The notes beneath the pieces were generated by a model that did no database searches, had not been told where the DNA came from, and was given only the letters and a program-made list of their open reading frames with translations. The position numbers and the translations under genes were made by a program. Positions 9,559 to 17,165 of a stretch of 64,000 bases of DNA are shown here, one piece after another; positions within the stretch are counted from its first letter, which is position 1; each line of letters begins with the position of its first letter. The stretch comes from JANSWY01 sp965267245 (GTDB lineage Bacteria > Bacteroidota > Bacteroidia > Cytophagales > Cyclobacteriaceae): assembly GCA_965267245.1 (NCBI GenBank), contig OZ253939.1, positions 2,790,001-2,854,000 of the forward strand, in the 5' to 3' direction.

Positions 9559-9984
9559 ATGAGAATCATTTTTATGTTAACACTCACATCCATTCTTTTA
9601 ATGAGCTGTGGGGGCAGTGTCAATCAAACTACAGAAGAAAAAGGAGATCAGGTAAATTCAGAAAGTCTGATGGAGGAAGTGATGGCCATCCATGATGAAG
9701 TAATGCCACTAATGGGAAGCCTAAGGAAGAAAGGTAAGGAGTTTGAAGCTCAGCTTGATTCACTTCAGGGGGATGATCTTGAGCAGATCCAGGCAGTAGA
9801 GACAAAAATCGCTGAAGTTAAAGATGCTACAGAAGGCATGATGAACTGGATGAGAAACTTTGAACCGGACTCCATCCTACAAATGGCTGAAGCCGATCAA
9901 ATCAAAGCTTTGAAGGAAGAAAAAGCCAAGATTCTGAAAGTAAACAAGAGGATCAAAGACCTCCTGGGTGTAGAAGAAAAGTAA
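9559..9984 (+). CDS. Coiled-coil lipoprotein, unknown function
   Basis: A 141-residue protein with a lipobox (LLMSC, Cys about residue 17). The mature part is almost all helix, with heptad-like charged stretches (for example KKGKEFEAQLDSL and AVETKIAEVK) and the phrase AIHDEVMPLMG that recurs in Bacteroidota lipoproteins of this size. It lies 30 bp after the DUF3299-like gene on the same strand and is probably the last gene of that operon. The stop abuts the convergent cytochrome c gene with no gap. No function is known. Confidence 0.75.
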   Translation: MRIIFMLTLTSILLMSCGGSVNQTTEEKGDQVNSESLMEEVMAIHDEVMPLMGSLRKKGKEFEAQLDSLQGDDLEQIQAVETKIAEVKDATEGMMNWMRNFEPDSILQMAEADQIKALKEEKAKILKVNKRIKDLLGVEEK

Positions 9985-10467
9985 TTATTTACATTTCTGA
10001 AGTGCAGATCGGGTAGTTTTTACATCAATAAAGCCTACCCGATTTGACCAGGTGTTCCCCACAAATGTAATTATCTCCGCAATCTCAAGATCTGTGAGTG
10101 TTCTATTCTCAGGCATGGGCTGATTATAATTTACACCATTTACTGTTATTTCCCCTGTCTGTCCAAATTTCACAAGACAAGCTATCTGCTCTTTATTCTC
10201 TATTAAAAAATCTGATTGTGCCAAAGGCGGTATGAGATTTCCTAATCCCTTGCCATCTTCTCCATGACAATTTGAACAATGAGTTGCATAGAGGAGCTTA
10301 CCTTGAATGTAGTATTTTTTCATTTTGGTCCTCGTATCATAATCAAGCCCCTCATAAATGGCATCATTGCCTGGTGATCCACAAGCAATAAAAAAAAAGA
10401 CGGGTAGGACCAGCTGAAAATTAAATAGCTTCTGTCTCACGATTAGTCTCTTCAATAAGCCTTTCAA
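9985..10467 (-). CDS. c-type cytochrome lipoprotein
   Basis: A mono-haem cytochrome c of 160 residues or fewer. It has a lipoprotein signal (FFFIACG) and a haem site CSNCH at about 64-68, followed by GEDGKGLGNLIPPLA; a Met ligand candidate lies in NQPMPENR near residue 116. The ATG at 10467 makes a 47-bp overlap with the SCO gene; a GTG at 10440 gives a tidier signal peptide and a 20-bp overlap and may be the true start. It is the last gene of a hemJ-SCO-cytochrome operon, which points to a role in periplasmic electron transfer or oxidase assembly. Confidence 0.9.
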   Translation of the reverse strand: MKGLLKRLIVRQKLFNFQLVLPVFFFIACGSPGNDAIYEGLDYDTRTKMKKYYIQGKLLYATHCSNCHGEDGKGLGNLIPPLAQSDFLIENKEQIACLVKFGQTGEITVNGVNYNQPMPENRTLTDLEIAEIITFVGNTWSNRVGFIDVKTTRSALQKCK

Positions 10468-11080
10468 TGTCTTTCATCAAAATGTCCACCTGCTCAGGTA
10501 CGGTTCCATCATAAACACCCCTGATCCTCTTTTTAGTGTCTACAAGTAGAAATGCCCCGCTATGGATATAACCTCCGGGTGCACTTCCTTCCTCTGCTGC
10601 TACCACCATGTAGCTTCCCTCAGCCAAATCATAGATTTCATCCTTGTCACCGGTGAGGAACATCCACTTATCAGAACGAACACCCAATCTCTCAGCAAAA
10701 TCATGAAGAAGTGCCACTGTATCATATTCAGGATCAATTGAATGGGATAAGATCATAAATTGATCCTCCTGTTCAAACTGATTGTAAACCCTTAACATTT
10801 GCTTTTTCATGACCGGACAAATAGTGGGACATGAGGTAAAAAAGAAATCTGCCACATAAATCTTACCTTCCAGTGTCTCAGGCGTTACCACTGCACTATC
10901 CTGATTAAGAAATCTAAAGTATTGAATTGTGTGAGGAACAGTATCATATACCGTTTCACCATCAATCACACTTTCGACGATTTGAGGGTTACCATAGACC
11001 CTCAATTTACGATTATTTGATACTTCAGCACAGCTGGCAGCTACGATAACAACCAGCAAAAACATAACCAACCTGTTCAT
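10421..11080 (-). CDS. SCO1/SenC-type copper chaperone lipoprotein
   Basis: This 219-residue lipoprotein (lipobox around AASC, Cys 17) has the SCO thioredoxin fold. The copper-binding Cys pair is in TSCPTICP (C84 and C88), and the third ligand is the His in GGYIHSGAF (H173). SCO proteins deliver copper to the CuA site of cytochrome oxidases or act as thiol reductants. Its partners, a cytochrome c and HemJ, fit respiratory-chain assembly. It ends inside the cytochrome gene and starts 10 bp after the hemJ stop. Confidence 0.93.
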   Translation of the reverse strand: MNRLVMFLLVVIVAASCAEVSNNRKLRVYGNPQIVESVIDGETVYDTVPHTIQYFRFLNQDSAVVTPETLEGKIYVADFFFTSCPTICPVMKKQMLRVYNQFEQEDQFMILSHSIDPEYDTVALLHDFAERLGVRSDKWMFLTGDKDEIYDLAEGSYMVVAAEEGSAPGGYIHSGAFLLVDTKKRIRGVYDGTVPEQVDILMKDIERLIEETNRETEAI

Positions 11081-11090
11081 CTTTTATCCT

Positions 11091-11624
11091 TTATTTTTCT
11101 CTCTTTCTTTTATACAACTTGACGGCCAGCATCATCACAACTGCCAGTCCCAATAACCCTATTACACCCCATATCCAATCAACAGCACTTTTTAATACAA
11201 TTAGGAATACTACTGCAAATAGGATAATTGTTGATACTTCATTGAACATCCTCAATTGAGTAGATGAGAATTTCACAATACCATGCTGTAGCATTTTGAA
11301 TATTCTGTGACAACTGAAATGATATCCGTAAAGTATGAACACAAATGTCAGCTTCACATGCATGAATGGTTCTTTAAGCCATGCTGGGTTCAACCACAGA
11401 ATTGTGCCTCCCAGAATCAAAGTAATAATCGCTGATGGCCAGGTGATGATAAACCATAATCTTTTGCTCATCAAACCCAATTGTTCGCTTAAAATCGATC
11501 GTTCAGGTTCATCCTTTTCCAATGCCTCAGTGTGGTAAATGAATAAACGAACAATGTAAAACAAGCCTGCAAACCATGTTACGACAAAAATGATATGTAA
11601 GGCCTTGACGTATAAATACTCCAT
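11091..11624 (-). CDS. hemJ: Protoporphyrinogen oxidase HemJ (CopD-like membrane protein)
   Basis: A 177-residue membrane protein with four or five helices and the HemJ start pattern: YVKALHIIFVVTWFAGLFY near residues 5-23, then RLFIYHTEA. The conserved His 10 and the KLTF helix (about residue 90) fit the UPF0093/HemJ family, which oxidises protoporphyrinogen IX to protoporphyrin IX in haem synthesis. CopD-type proteins share the fold, so copper-related roles stay possible next to a SCO gene. A TAnnTTTG box lies only 7 bases before the ATG. Confidence 0.85.
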   Translation of the reverse strand: MEYLYVKALHIIFVVTWFAGLFYIVRLFIYHTEALEKDEPERSILSEQLGLMSKRLWFIITWPSAIITLILGGTILWLNPAWLKEPFMHVKLTFVFILYGYHFSCHRIFKMLQHGIVKFSSTQLRMFNEVSTIILFAVVFLIVLKSAVDWIWGVIGLLGLAVVMMLAVKLYKRKREK

Positions 11625-11631
11625 GCAGTTG

Positions 11632-11639
11632 CAAAAATA
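11632..11639 (-). promoter_or_regulatory. Possible -7 box (TATTTTTG) for hemJ
   Basis: On the minus strand TATTTTTG matches the Bacteroidota -7 consensus TAnnTTTG and ends 7 bases before the hemJ ATG. No good TTTG element is seen about 20 bases upstream, so the site is tentative. If it is used, the hemJ message has almost no leader. Confidence 0.3.
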
Positions 11640-11750
11640 GACACCTTATGGACTTTAGCCTCAGGTTGTTTTATCATTTTTTAATTATTATTGGAATGAT
11701 AATCACAAGATTGTTGTTGAGCCTATTAATATTACTAATCTCACTACCAT

Positions 11751-12431
11751 ATGAGCGCTGAATCCAATATCTGGTACTTTGAAAAAGTAGACCTGTATGA
11801 ATTACTTTGTCCGCACAAAGTACCCTCAATGGAGGAAAAACACACATTCCATAAGTTTGGAAAGGATGATTACATCTACTTTCCAGATGACCCATCTACC
11901 CATGTTTTTATGATTGCCAGTGGAAGAGTAAAAATTGGTGGATATACCGATGATGGGAAAGAAACTCTAAGAGCAATACTTGGGCAAGGGGAAATTTTTG
12001 GTGAACTGGCATTGACTGGTGAAGGAAAAAGAAAAGATTTTGCCCAGGCAATGGATGCAGGCACTTCGATATGCCCCATGACTATTGAGCAGATGCAGGA
12101 GCTCATGAAAGACAATGAATCACTAAGTCTGAAGATATTCAAATTGATTGGTTTGCGATACCGTAAATTGGAACGAAAGCTTGAATCCCTTGTTTTCAAG
12201 GATGCCAGAACCAGGGTCATTGAATTTCTTAAGGACACTGCTATGGAAAGAGGACAGAAAGTGGGGTTTGAAACAATGATTAAAAATCACCTTACCCATA
12301 AGGACATTGCAAGTTTAACGGGAACTTCTCGCCAAACTGTTACCACAATTCTGAATGAATTGAAAGACAAAAACATCATCAATTTCGATCGTAGGAGAAT
12401 CTTGATAAGAGATATGGAGAAACTGGTTTAG
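11751..12431 (+). CDS. Crp/Fnr-family transcription regulator
   Basis: A 226-residue regulator: a cyclic-nucleotide-binding-like barrel (about 20-140, with GEIFGELAL near 83) and a winged HTH of the Crp type (about 160-220, LTHKDIASLTGTSRQTVTT as recognition region). There is no N-terminal Cys cluster of the Fnr type. The effector cannot be told. It is divergent from the hemJ-SCO-cytochrome c operon and lies just upstream of a TonB receptor, so it probably controls one or both. Confidence 0.92.
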   Translation: MSAESNIWYFEKVDLYELLCPHKVPSMEEKHTFHKFGKDDYIYFPDDPSTHVFMIASGRVKIGGYTDDGKETLRAILGQGEIFGELALTGEGKRKDFAQAMDAGTSICPMTIEQMQELMKDNESLSLKIFKLIGLRYRKLERKLESLVFKDARTRVIEFLKDTAMERGQKVGFETMIKNHLTHKDIASLTGTSRQTVTTILNELKDKNIINFDRRRILIRDMEKLV

Positions 12432-12553
12432 GTACAATCCGTCAATTCACTCCATTCATTTACAGTTCATCTGTGATTCTCGACAGGTCAGCTACATCTT
12501 TTATTAAATCGATGTTCTGAGGTCAATATTTGTTTCGTCAAAAGCTTACAACG

Positions 12554-14683
12554 ATGAAACAATTGATCATTCTATTCACATTTCTACCAGCCTTTCTACA
12601 GGCACAAACAAATATCTCTGGTACAGTCACCGACAAAAAAGGTGAGCCAGTACTAGGTGCAAATATTTATATCAAAGACGCTTATGATGGTGCTTCCAGT
12701 GGCATCAACGGTGAGTTTGAGTTTACTTCTTTCGAAACCGGAGCACAAATCCTCGTAATCAGCTCGATTGGTTTTAATGAGGAGTCACATGAAGTCATCT
12801 TAAATGGGAAATCCATTATACTGAATGTGGAGCTTCAGGAAGCAATCATGAAACTAAATGCAGTAACGATATCGGCAGGAAGTTTTGAAGCTTCTGATAA
12901 GAAAAAGTCTGTCATTTTGAAACCATTGGATATCGCTACTACTGCAGGTGCAATGGCTGATATTGCCGGAGCTCTAAATACTTTACCAGGAACTCAAAAA
13001 GTAGGTGAATCCGGAAGATTGTTTGTAAGAGGTGGTCAGGGCTATGAAACCAAAACATTCATTGATGGCATGCAGGTCATGAATGAGTATGAGACGACAG
13101 GCGGGAATGTCCCCAGTCGTAACCGCTTCTCGCCTTTTATTTTTAAAGGTACAAGTTTCAGTACTGGTGCGTACTCTGCAGAATACGGACAAGGTCTATC
13201 ATCAGCTCTTATACTAAACTCAAAAGACATTGCTGACATTGACAGAACTGACATTGGCTTAATGACAGTAGGCGCTGATGTGGCACACACCAAAACCTGG
13301 GAGGAATCATCATTTAGTGGAAAGTTACAGTACACTAACCTTACCCCATATTTTGCACTTGCCAAACAGAATATAGAATGGAATAAAGCTCCAGAGTCTG
13401 TTGTTGGCAACTTTGCCTACAGAAAAAATACATCATCTACAGGGGTCTTGAAATTCTATGGCAATGTGAATCATTCAGACATGAACCTGATAACATCAGA
13501 TATCCTGGACCCATCTCTTAAAACAGATCAGGGAATTAAGAATAATTATGTTTATTTCAATACAGCTTACAAAGAAATTATAGGCGAAAAGACTTCTTTC
13601 AACGGAGGCGTATCATTTACCCATAATCACAACTCCTTCATAAGTGGGTCACAATTTGACACCCGTGAAAATGGCGGTCACATCAAGGGAGTAATTAATT
13701 ATAGCCATTCCGACAGAATAGGGTTAAAAATCGGTACTGAATCATTCTTTAGGTCTTACTCAGAAAGCATAATTGACAATGAGTACAACAATGATTTTTC
13801 TGATTTTATTCAAGCTACATTCATTGAGTCGGAATTATATGCTTCTGCCAAATTCATTGCCCGAATTGGAGCCAGATCGGAGTATTCATCACTCACCAAT
13901 AATATCATTACCGAACCAAGGGTTTCACTTGCTTACAAAACAGGTGAGAGCAGTCAATTCTCGGCTGGTTACGGAAAGTTTCATCAAACAGCTCAAAATG
14001 AATATGTCCTCCAGAATAATTCCATCAGACCCGAGAGAGCTGATCATTACATTTTGAACTACCAAATCACAAAAAATAAAAGGACTTTTCGGGTAGAAGG
14101 ATACTATAAGGATTATAGAAAGCTTATCAAGTTTGAGTCAACTGAAATAAACAATCAGGGAAGTGGATTTGCGAAAGGATTTGATGTCTTCTGGAGAGAC
14201 AACCAGAGCTTTAGCAACGTTGACTACTGGGTTTCTTACTCATACCTGGACACTGAACGAGAATACCTGAGCTTTGACCAATCTTACACACCTACTTTTG
14301 CCTCCAAGCACAATTTCTCTTTTGTCTATAAGCACTTCATCTCTTCTATCAAGAGTCAATTAGGTGTGACTTATTCTTATACATCAGGAAGACCATATCA
14401 TGATCCGAACCTGGATGGATTCAACCAAAAGATGACCAAAAGCTATCAGGATTTAAGTTTCAATATTGCTTATCTGTACAGTCCAAATGTTATAGTGTAC
14501 TCTGCTATCTCCAATATTCTGGGACGGGACAATGTTTTCGGATATGAATATAGTAGTCAACCCAATGGAGAAGGACAATATGTTGCGAGACCTATTCAGC
14601 AGGCACAAAGACGCTTTATTTTCCTGGGTGTTTTCATCACCCTTTCAAAGAATAAATTAATGAATCAATTACCGAATCTCTAA
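12554..14683 (+). CDS. TonB-dependent receptor with CarboxypepD_reg-like domain
   Basis: A 709-residue outer-membrane receptor. It has a signal peptide (ending around LQAQ), a carboxypeptidase-like regulatory domain (about 22-95, GTVTDKKGEPVLGANIYI), a plug domain (about 110-240, with LPGTQKVGESGRLFVRGGQG) and a beta barrel ending in an aromatic strand. I chose the ATG at 12554; an in-frame TTG upstream at 12530 would add eight poor residues before the signal peptide. The receptor is small, has no SusD partner and is followed by a periplasmic TPR-like protein, so the ligand is more likely a metal chelate or small molecule than a polysaccharide (inference). Confidence 0.92.
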   Translation: MKQLIILFTFLPAFLQAQTNISGTVTDKKGEPVLGANIYIKDAYDGASSGINGEFEFTSFETGAQILVISSIGFNEESHEVILNGKSIILNVELQEAIMKLNAVTISAGSFEASDKKKSVILKPLDIATTAGAMADIAGALNTLPGTQKVGESGRLFVRGGQGYETKTFIDGMQVMNEYETTGGNVPSRNRFSPFIFKGTSFSTGAYSAEYGQGLSSALILNSKDIADIDRTDIGLMTVGADVAHTKTWEESSFSGKLQYTNLTPYFALAKQNIEWNKAPESVVGNFAYRKNTSSTGVLKFYGNVNHSDMNLITSDILDPSLKTDQGIKNNYVYFNTAYKEIIGEKTSFNGGVSFTHNHNSFISGSQFDTRENGGHIKGVINYSHSDRIGLKIGTESFFRSYSESIIDNEYNNDFSDFIQATFIESELYASAKFIARIGARSEYSSLTNNIITEPRVSLAYKTGESSQFSAGYGKFHQTAQNEYVLQNNSIRPERADHYILNYQITKNKRTFRVEGYYKDYRKLIKFESTEINNQGSGFAKGFDVFWRDNQSFSNVDYWVSYSYLDTEREYLSFDQSYTPTFASKHNFSFVYKHFISSIKSQLGVTYSYTSGRPYHDPNLDGFNQKMTKSYQDLSFNIAYLYSPNVIVYSAISNILGRDNVFGYEYSSQPNGEGQYVARPIQQAQRRFIFLGVFITLSKNKLMNQLPNL

Positions 14684-14696
14684 ACTCAAAATCAAT

Positions 14697-15356
14697 ATGA
14701 AAAATCTAGTAATTACATTATCACTTGCTTTTCTTGCGACCGTAGCTCTTGCCAATAACGACAAGTACATTGCTGCAATGAAAAGTGGAATTGAATCACT
14801 CAATCAGGCACAAACTGTGGAAGCACTTCAAAATGCAATTCAGAAATTTGAACGAATCGCCCAGGCTGAAAAAGACAAGTGGGAACCTCAGTACTATGCT
14901 GCATATGGTTATGTCAAAATCAGTGAGAAAACTGAGGATCCCGGTGAAAAAGATGAAATTCTAAACACCGCCCTTGAATTGGTAAACAATGGGCTGGAAA
15001 TGGCTCCTGAAGAGGCAGAATTGGAAGTCATGAAAGGATATATAAGAATGCAGCAATTGACAGTTGACCCAATGACCAGAGGCGCTCAATATTCCGGAAT
15101 GTCATTTTCTGCCTATAATAAAGCATTGGCCCTTTCACCAGGCAATCCGAGGGCTTTGACAATGCTGGCATTTATGGAAATTGGCACAGCACAATTTATG
15201 GGATCCAGCACGGCTAAAGGTTGTGCAACCATGCAAAAAGCCTATGATGCTTATGCAACATATACAACTGACAATGAATTGGCTCCCAAGTGGGGCATAC
15301 GATCAGCGGAATATGGATTGAAATCTTGTAACCAAACTGAAACTGCTAGTGAGTAG
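14697..15356 (+). CDS. Secreted TPR-like protein, partner of the TonB receptor
   Basis: A 219-residue protein with a Sec signal peptide (VALANN at 17-21). The mature part is all helical with TPR-like pairs: KWEPQYYAAYGYV near 60, LELVNNGLEMAPEEAELEV near 95 and AYNKALALSPGNPRAL near 145. It lies 13 bp after the TonB receptor and is surely co-transcribed. Small TPR-like proteins of this type often sit next to TonB receptors in Bacteroidota; the role is unknown. Its last 11 bp overlap the convergent next gene. Confidence 0.8.
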   Translation: MKNLVITLSLAFLATVALANNDKYIAAMKSGIESLNQAQTVEALQNAIQKFERIAQAEKDKWEPQYYAAYGYVKISEKTEDPGEKDEILNTALELVNNGLEMAPEEAELEVMKGYIRMQQLTVDPMTRGAQYSGMSFSAYNKALALSPGNPRALTMLAFMEIGTAQFMGSSTAKGCATMQKAYDAYATYTTDNELAPKWGIRSAEYGLKSCNQTETASE

Positions 15357-15912
15357 CAATTAATCCATTCAGGAAATTACAGAAAACCTTCGCATTGTGG
15401 TCAATGTTTTTGCGTGTAGCAAAACGGATCAATTGCGAAGGTTCATCACTTTTAATAACGGAGTATACATAAATACTTTCCTCACTACCATCCTCAAATG
15501 GATTCACATCAGTAGATTTTTTGATGCGGTGCACTGAAATTTCCTCAATATCTTCAAAACTGAATAGTTTATAGGATTTAAACATCACACCTTTTTCAAT
15601 AGTCAGGAAGCTCTCATTTCTATCGATCACAATGGCCGACGGATATTTCCATCCCCGATTGATCAGTGGAAAAAGCATCATTAGGGCAGCCAATAGGAGC
15701 AATCTGTATTCTCCAATGACAAATCCAAGAACAAGGACACCAACGCCAGTAAAAAATACTATCAAAACAACAGCACGAGATAGGGGTTGTTTCTTGGTAA
15801 TGCGTGTCACATTCTCATTTTCAGCGTTGATGTGATAGCTATATTTGTTCAAAAAATTGTTGTGCTTATTCACATCAGTTGGCATAGCAATAGTACTCAT
15901 AGTTTGGTTCAT
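15346..15912 (-). CDS. Membrane protein with PH-like domain, unknown function
   Basis: A 188-residue protein with two adjacent membrane helices (about 47-85: VVLIVFFTGVGVLVLGF and LLLLAALMMLFPL). The rest looks like a bacterial PH-like domain: the phrase SAIVIDRNESFLTIEKG, then KLFSFEDIEEISVHRI, is typical of proteins that carry a YcxB/PH-type fold. No catalytic residue is evident. It is flanked by convergent genes and stands alone. The name is descriptive only. Confidence 0.65.
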   Translation of the reverse strand: MNQTMSTIAMPTDVNKHNNFLNKYSYHINAENENVTRITKKQPLSRAVVLIVFFTGVGVLVLGFVIGEYRLLLLAALMMLFPLINRGWKYPSAIVIDRNESFLTIEKGVMFKSYKLFSFEDIEEISVHRIKKSTDVNPFEDGSEESIYVYSVIKSDEPSQLIRFATRKNIDHNAKVFCNFLNGLIATH

Positions 15913-15971
15913 GCGAATATTGTAGCATTCAATATACCATATTTCGCCTTAAAAACAATGAAATCACCCCG

Positions 15972-16595
15972 TTAGGAGAGATTTTGTTCCTTAAACTCTT
16001 CAATAATTGAGAGTTGTGAATTCTGCAAATCTTCGATTGTATCGATATCTGAAAGTGTTTTCAATAATGCATATTTCATCCCTAGTTTATCGATTTCCCC
16101 TATTAGTTCCTGTAGAACTTTATCTGTGCTATAAACCTTGTTCCTGAACAAATTTGGTTCATATTGGCGCATGCCTAATAAGTAATAACCACCATCTTTT
16201 GCCGGTCCAATCACAAAATCTGATGAAGTCAATTGACTGAAAGCATCTTGTAAAAGTTCTGAAGAAAGGTCTGGGCAGTCTGTCCCTATAATGACCACCT
16301 TATCATATCCATTTTCAAACGAAGATCGAAATGCATGGCTCATGCGCGCGCCCAGATCAGGTCCCATTTGCACTTTCAATTCCAAATCATTTGACCAAAT
16401 TGCTCCTGAAGAGTCAACACTATCTGAAAAGTATATTAGCTTGTCAACATTGACAGGTCGAATGATTGATTGCGTATGGTGAAGTAATAGTTTATACACT
16501 TCCAGGGCTTTTTCATCACCAATACTTGCTGCTAATCTGGTCTTTACTTTCCCGAGGACTGTGTTTTTGGCAAAAACAATTAACTGGCTACTCAT
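15972..16595 (-). CDS. DUF2064/TIGR04282-type GT-A glycosyltransferase-like protein
   Basis: This 207-residue protein has the nucleotide-sugar transferase-like pattern of the DUF2064 family: FAKNTVLGKVKTRLA at 8-22, a GTDCPDL metal-site motif near 99 and GPAKDGGYYLLG near 125. Members are annotated as TIGR04282 arsenosugar-biosynthesis glycosyltransferases, but many lie outside arsenic clusters, as here, so the substrate is open. It starts 8 bp inside the rhodanese gene, so the two are coupled. Confidence 0.85.
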   Translation of the reverse strand: MSSQLIVFAKNTVLGKVKTRLAASIGDEKALEVYKLLLHHTQSIIRPVNVDKLIYFSDSVDSSGAIWSNDLELKVQMGPDLGARMSHAFRSSFENGYDKVVIIGTDCPDLSSELLQDAFSQLTSSDFVIGPAKDGGYYLLGMRQYEPNLFRNKVYSTDKVLQELIGEIDKLGMKYALLKTLSDIDTIEDLQNSQLSIIEEFKEQNLS

Positions 16596-17097
16596 AAACC
16601 CTGGTTCCGGTTTTCAGGAGTTCTCCCCATGATTTATTGTATGTGTGAACGCTATCAGTGGGTTGATATTGATCATTTAAAACCTCATATCCATTATTTT
16701 TCCAATCAATAATCCCACCGTACAAGTTATTGACATCCTTGTACCCCATTTCCAATAACTTCTCTCCAATTCTTTCACTTCTGTAACCGGCTGTACAGTA
16801 AACAACAACCTTTACATCCTGTGGAATAGAGGACACATAAGAAGTTTCAAACTCATCATAATTGACGAAAATAGCCCCAGGAATATGGCTGGTCTTTTGT
16901 TCTTCTGGCTGCCGTGCATCGATAAGTACCACAGATTCATTTTCGTTCATCAAACTTTGCAGTTGATTTGCCCGCATAACCGGTACAGTCTCCTGCAATA
17001 AGTCTGACATTCTCTCCTCATACGTACCTTGTGCACAGGATGGAAATGAGAAAACTATTAAAAGTAACCAACCTAAATTATGATAAATCTGTTTCAT
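16588..17097 (-). CDS. Rhodanese-domain lipoprotein
   Basis: A 169-residue protein with a lipobox-like signal (FSFPSCAQG, Cys about 21) and one rhodanese domain (about 40-140): VVLIDARQPEEQKTSHIPGA, the active-site Cys in VYCTAGYRS (near 108) and a final NLYGGIIDWK. It would transfer sulfur or sense oxidants in the periplasm. The gene overlaps the DUF2064 gene by 8 bp. Confidence 0.9.
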   Translation of the reverse strand: MKQIYHNLGWLLLIVFSFPSCAQGTYEERMSDLLQETVPVMRANQLQSLMNENESVVLIDARQPEEQKTSHIPGAIFVNYDEFETSYVSSIPQDVKVVVYCTAGYRSERIGEKLLEMGYKDVNNLYGGIIDWKNNGYEVLNDQYQPTDSVHTYNKSWGELLKTGTRVYE

Positions 17098-17102
17098 ACT
17101 TC

Positions 17103-17138
17103 AAAAAACATTGAAGGTGATCAAAAAGATCACCTTCA
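17103..17138 (-). terminator. Rho-independent terminator of the haloperoxidase gene
   Basis: TGAAGGTGATC (17112-17122) and GATCACCTTCA (17128-17138) form a perfect 11-bp stem with a 5-base loop. On the minus strand the stem is followed four bases later by six T (A run at 17103-17108). It lies 28 bp after the haloperoxidase stop and before the rhodanese start, so the two genes are separate units. Confidence 0.88.
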
Positions 17139-17165
17139 TCCAATTTTCTCAAACAAAACTAATGT

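Noticed and set aside
11674..11895. 73-codon minus-strand frame over the start of the Crp-family gene
   Set aside because: It overlaps the regulator start and the promoter gap; the product looks random and has no family.
13042..13410. 122-codon frame on the minus strand inside the TonB receptor gene
   Set aside because: It runs antisense to a well-supported receptor and shows no domain or codon signal; it is a shadow of the coding strand.
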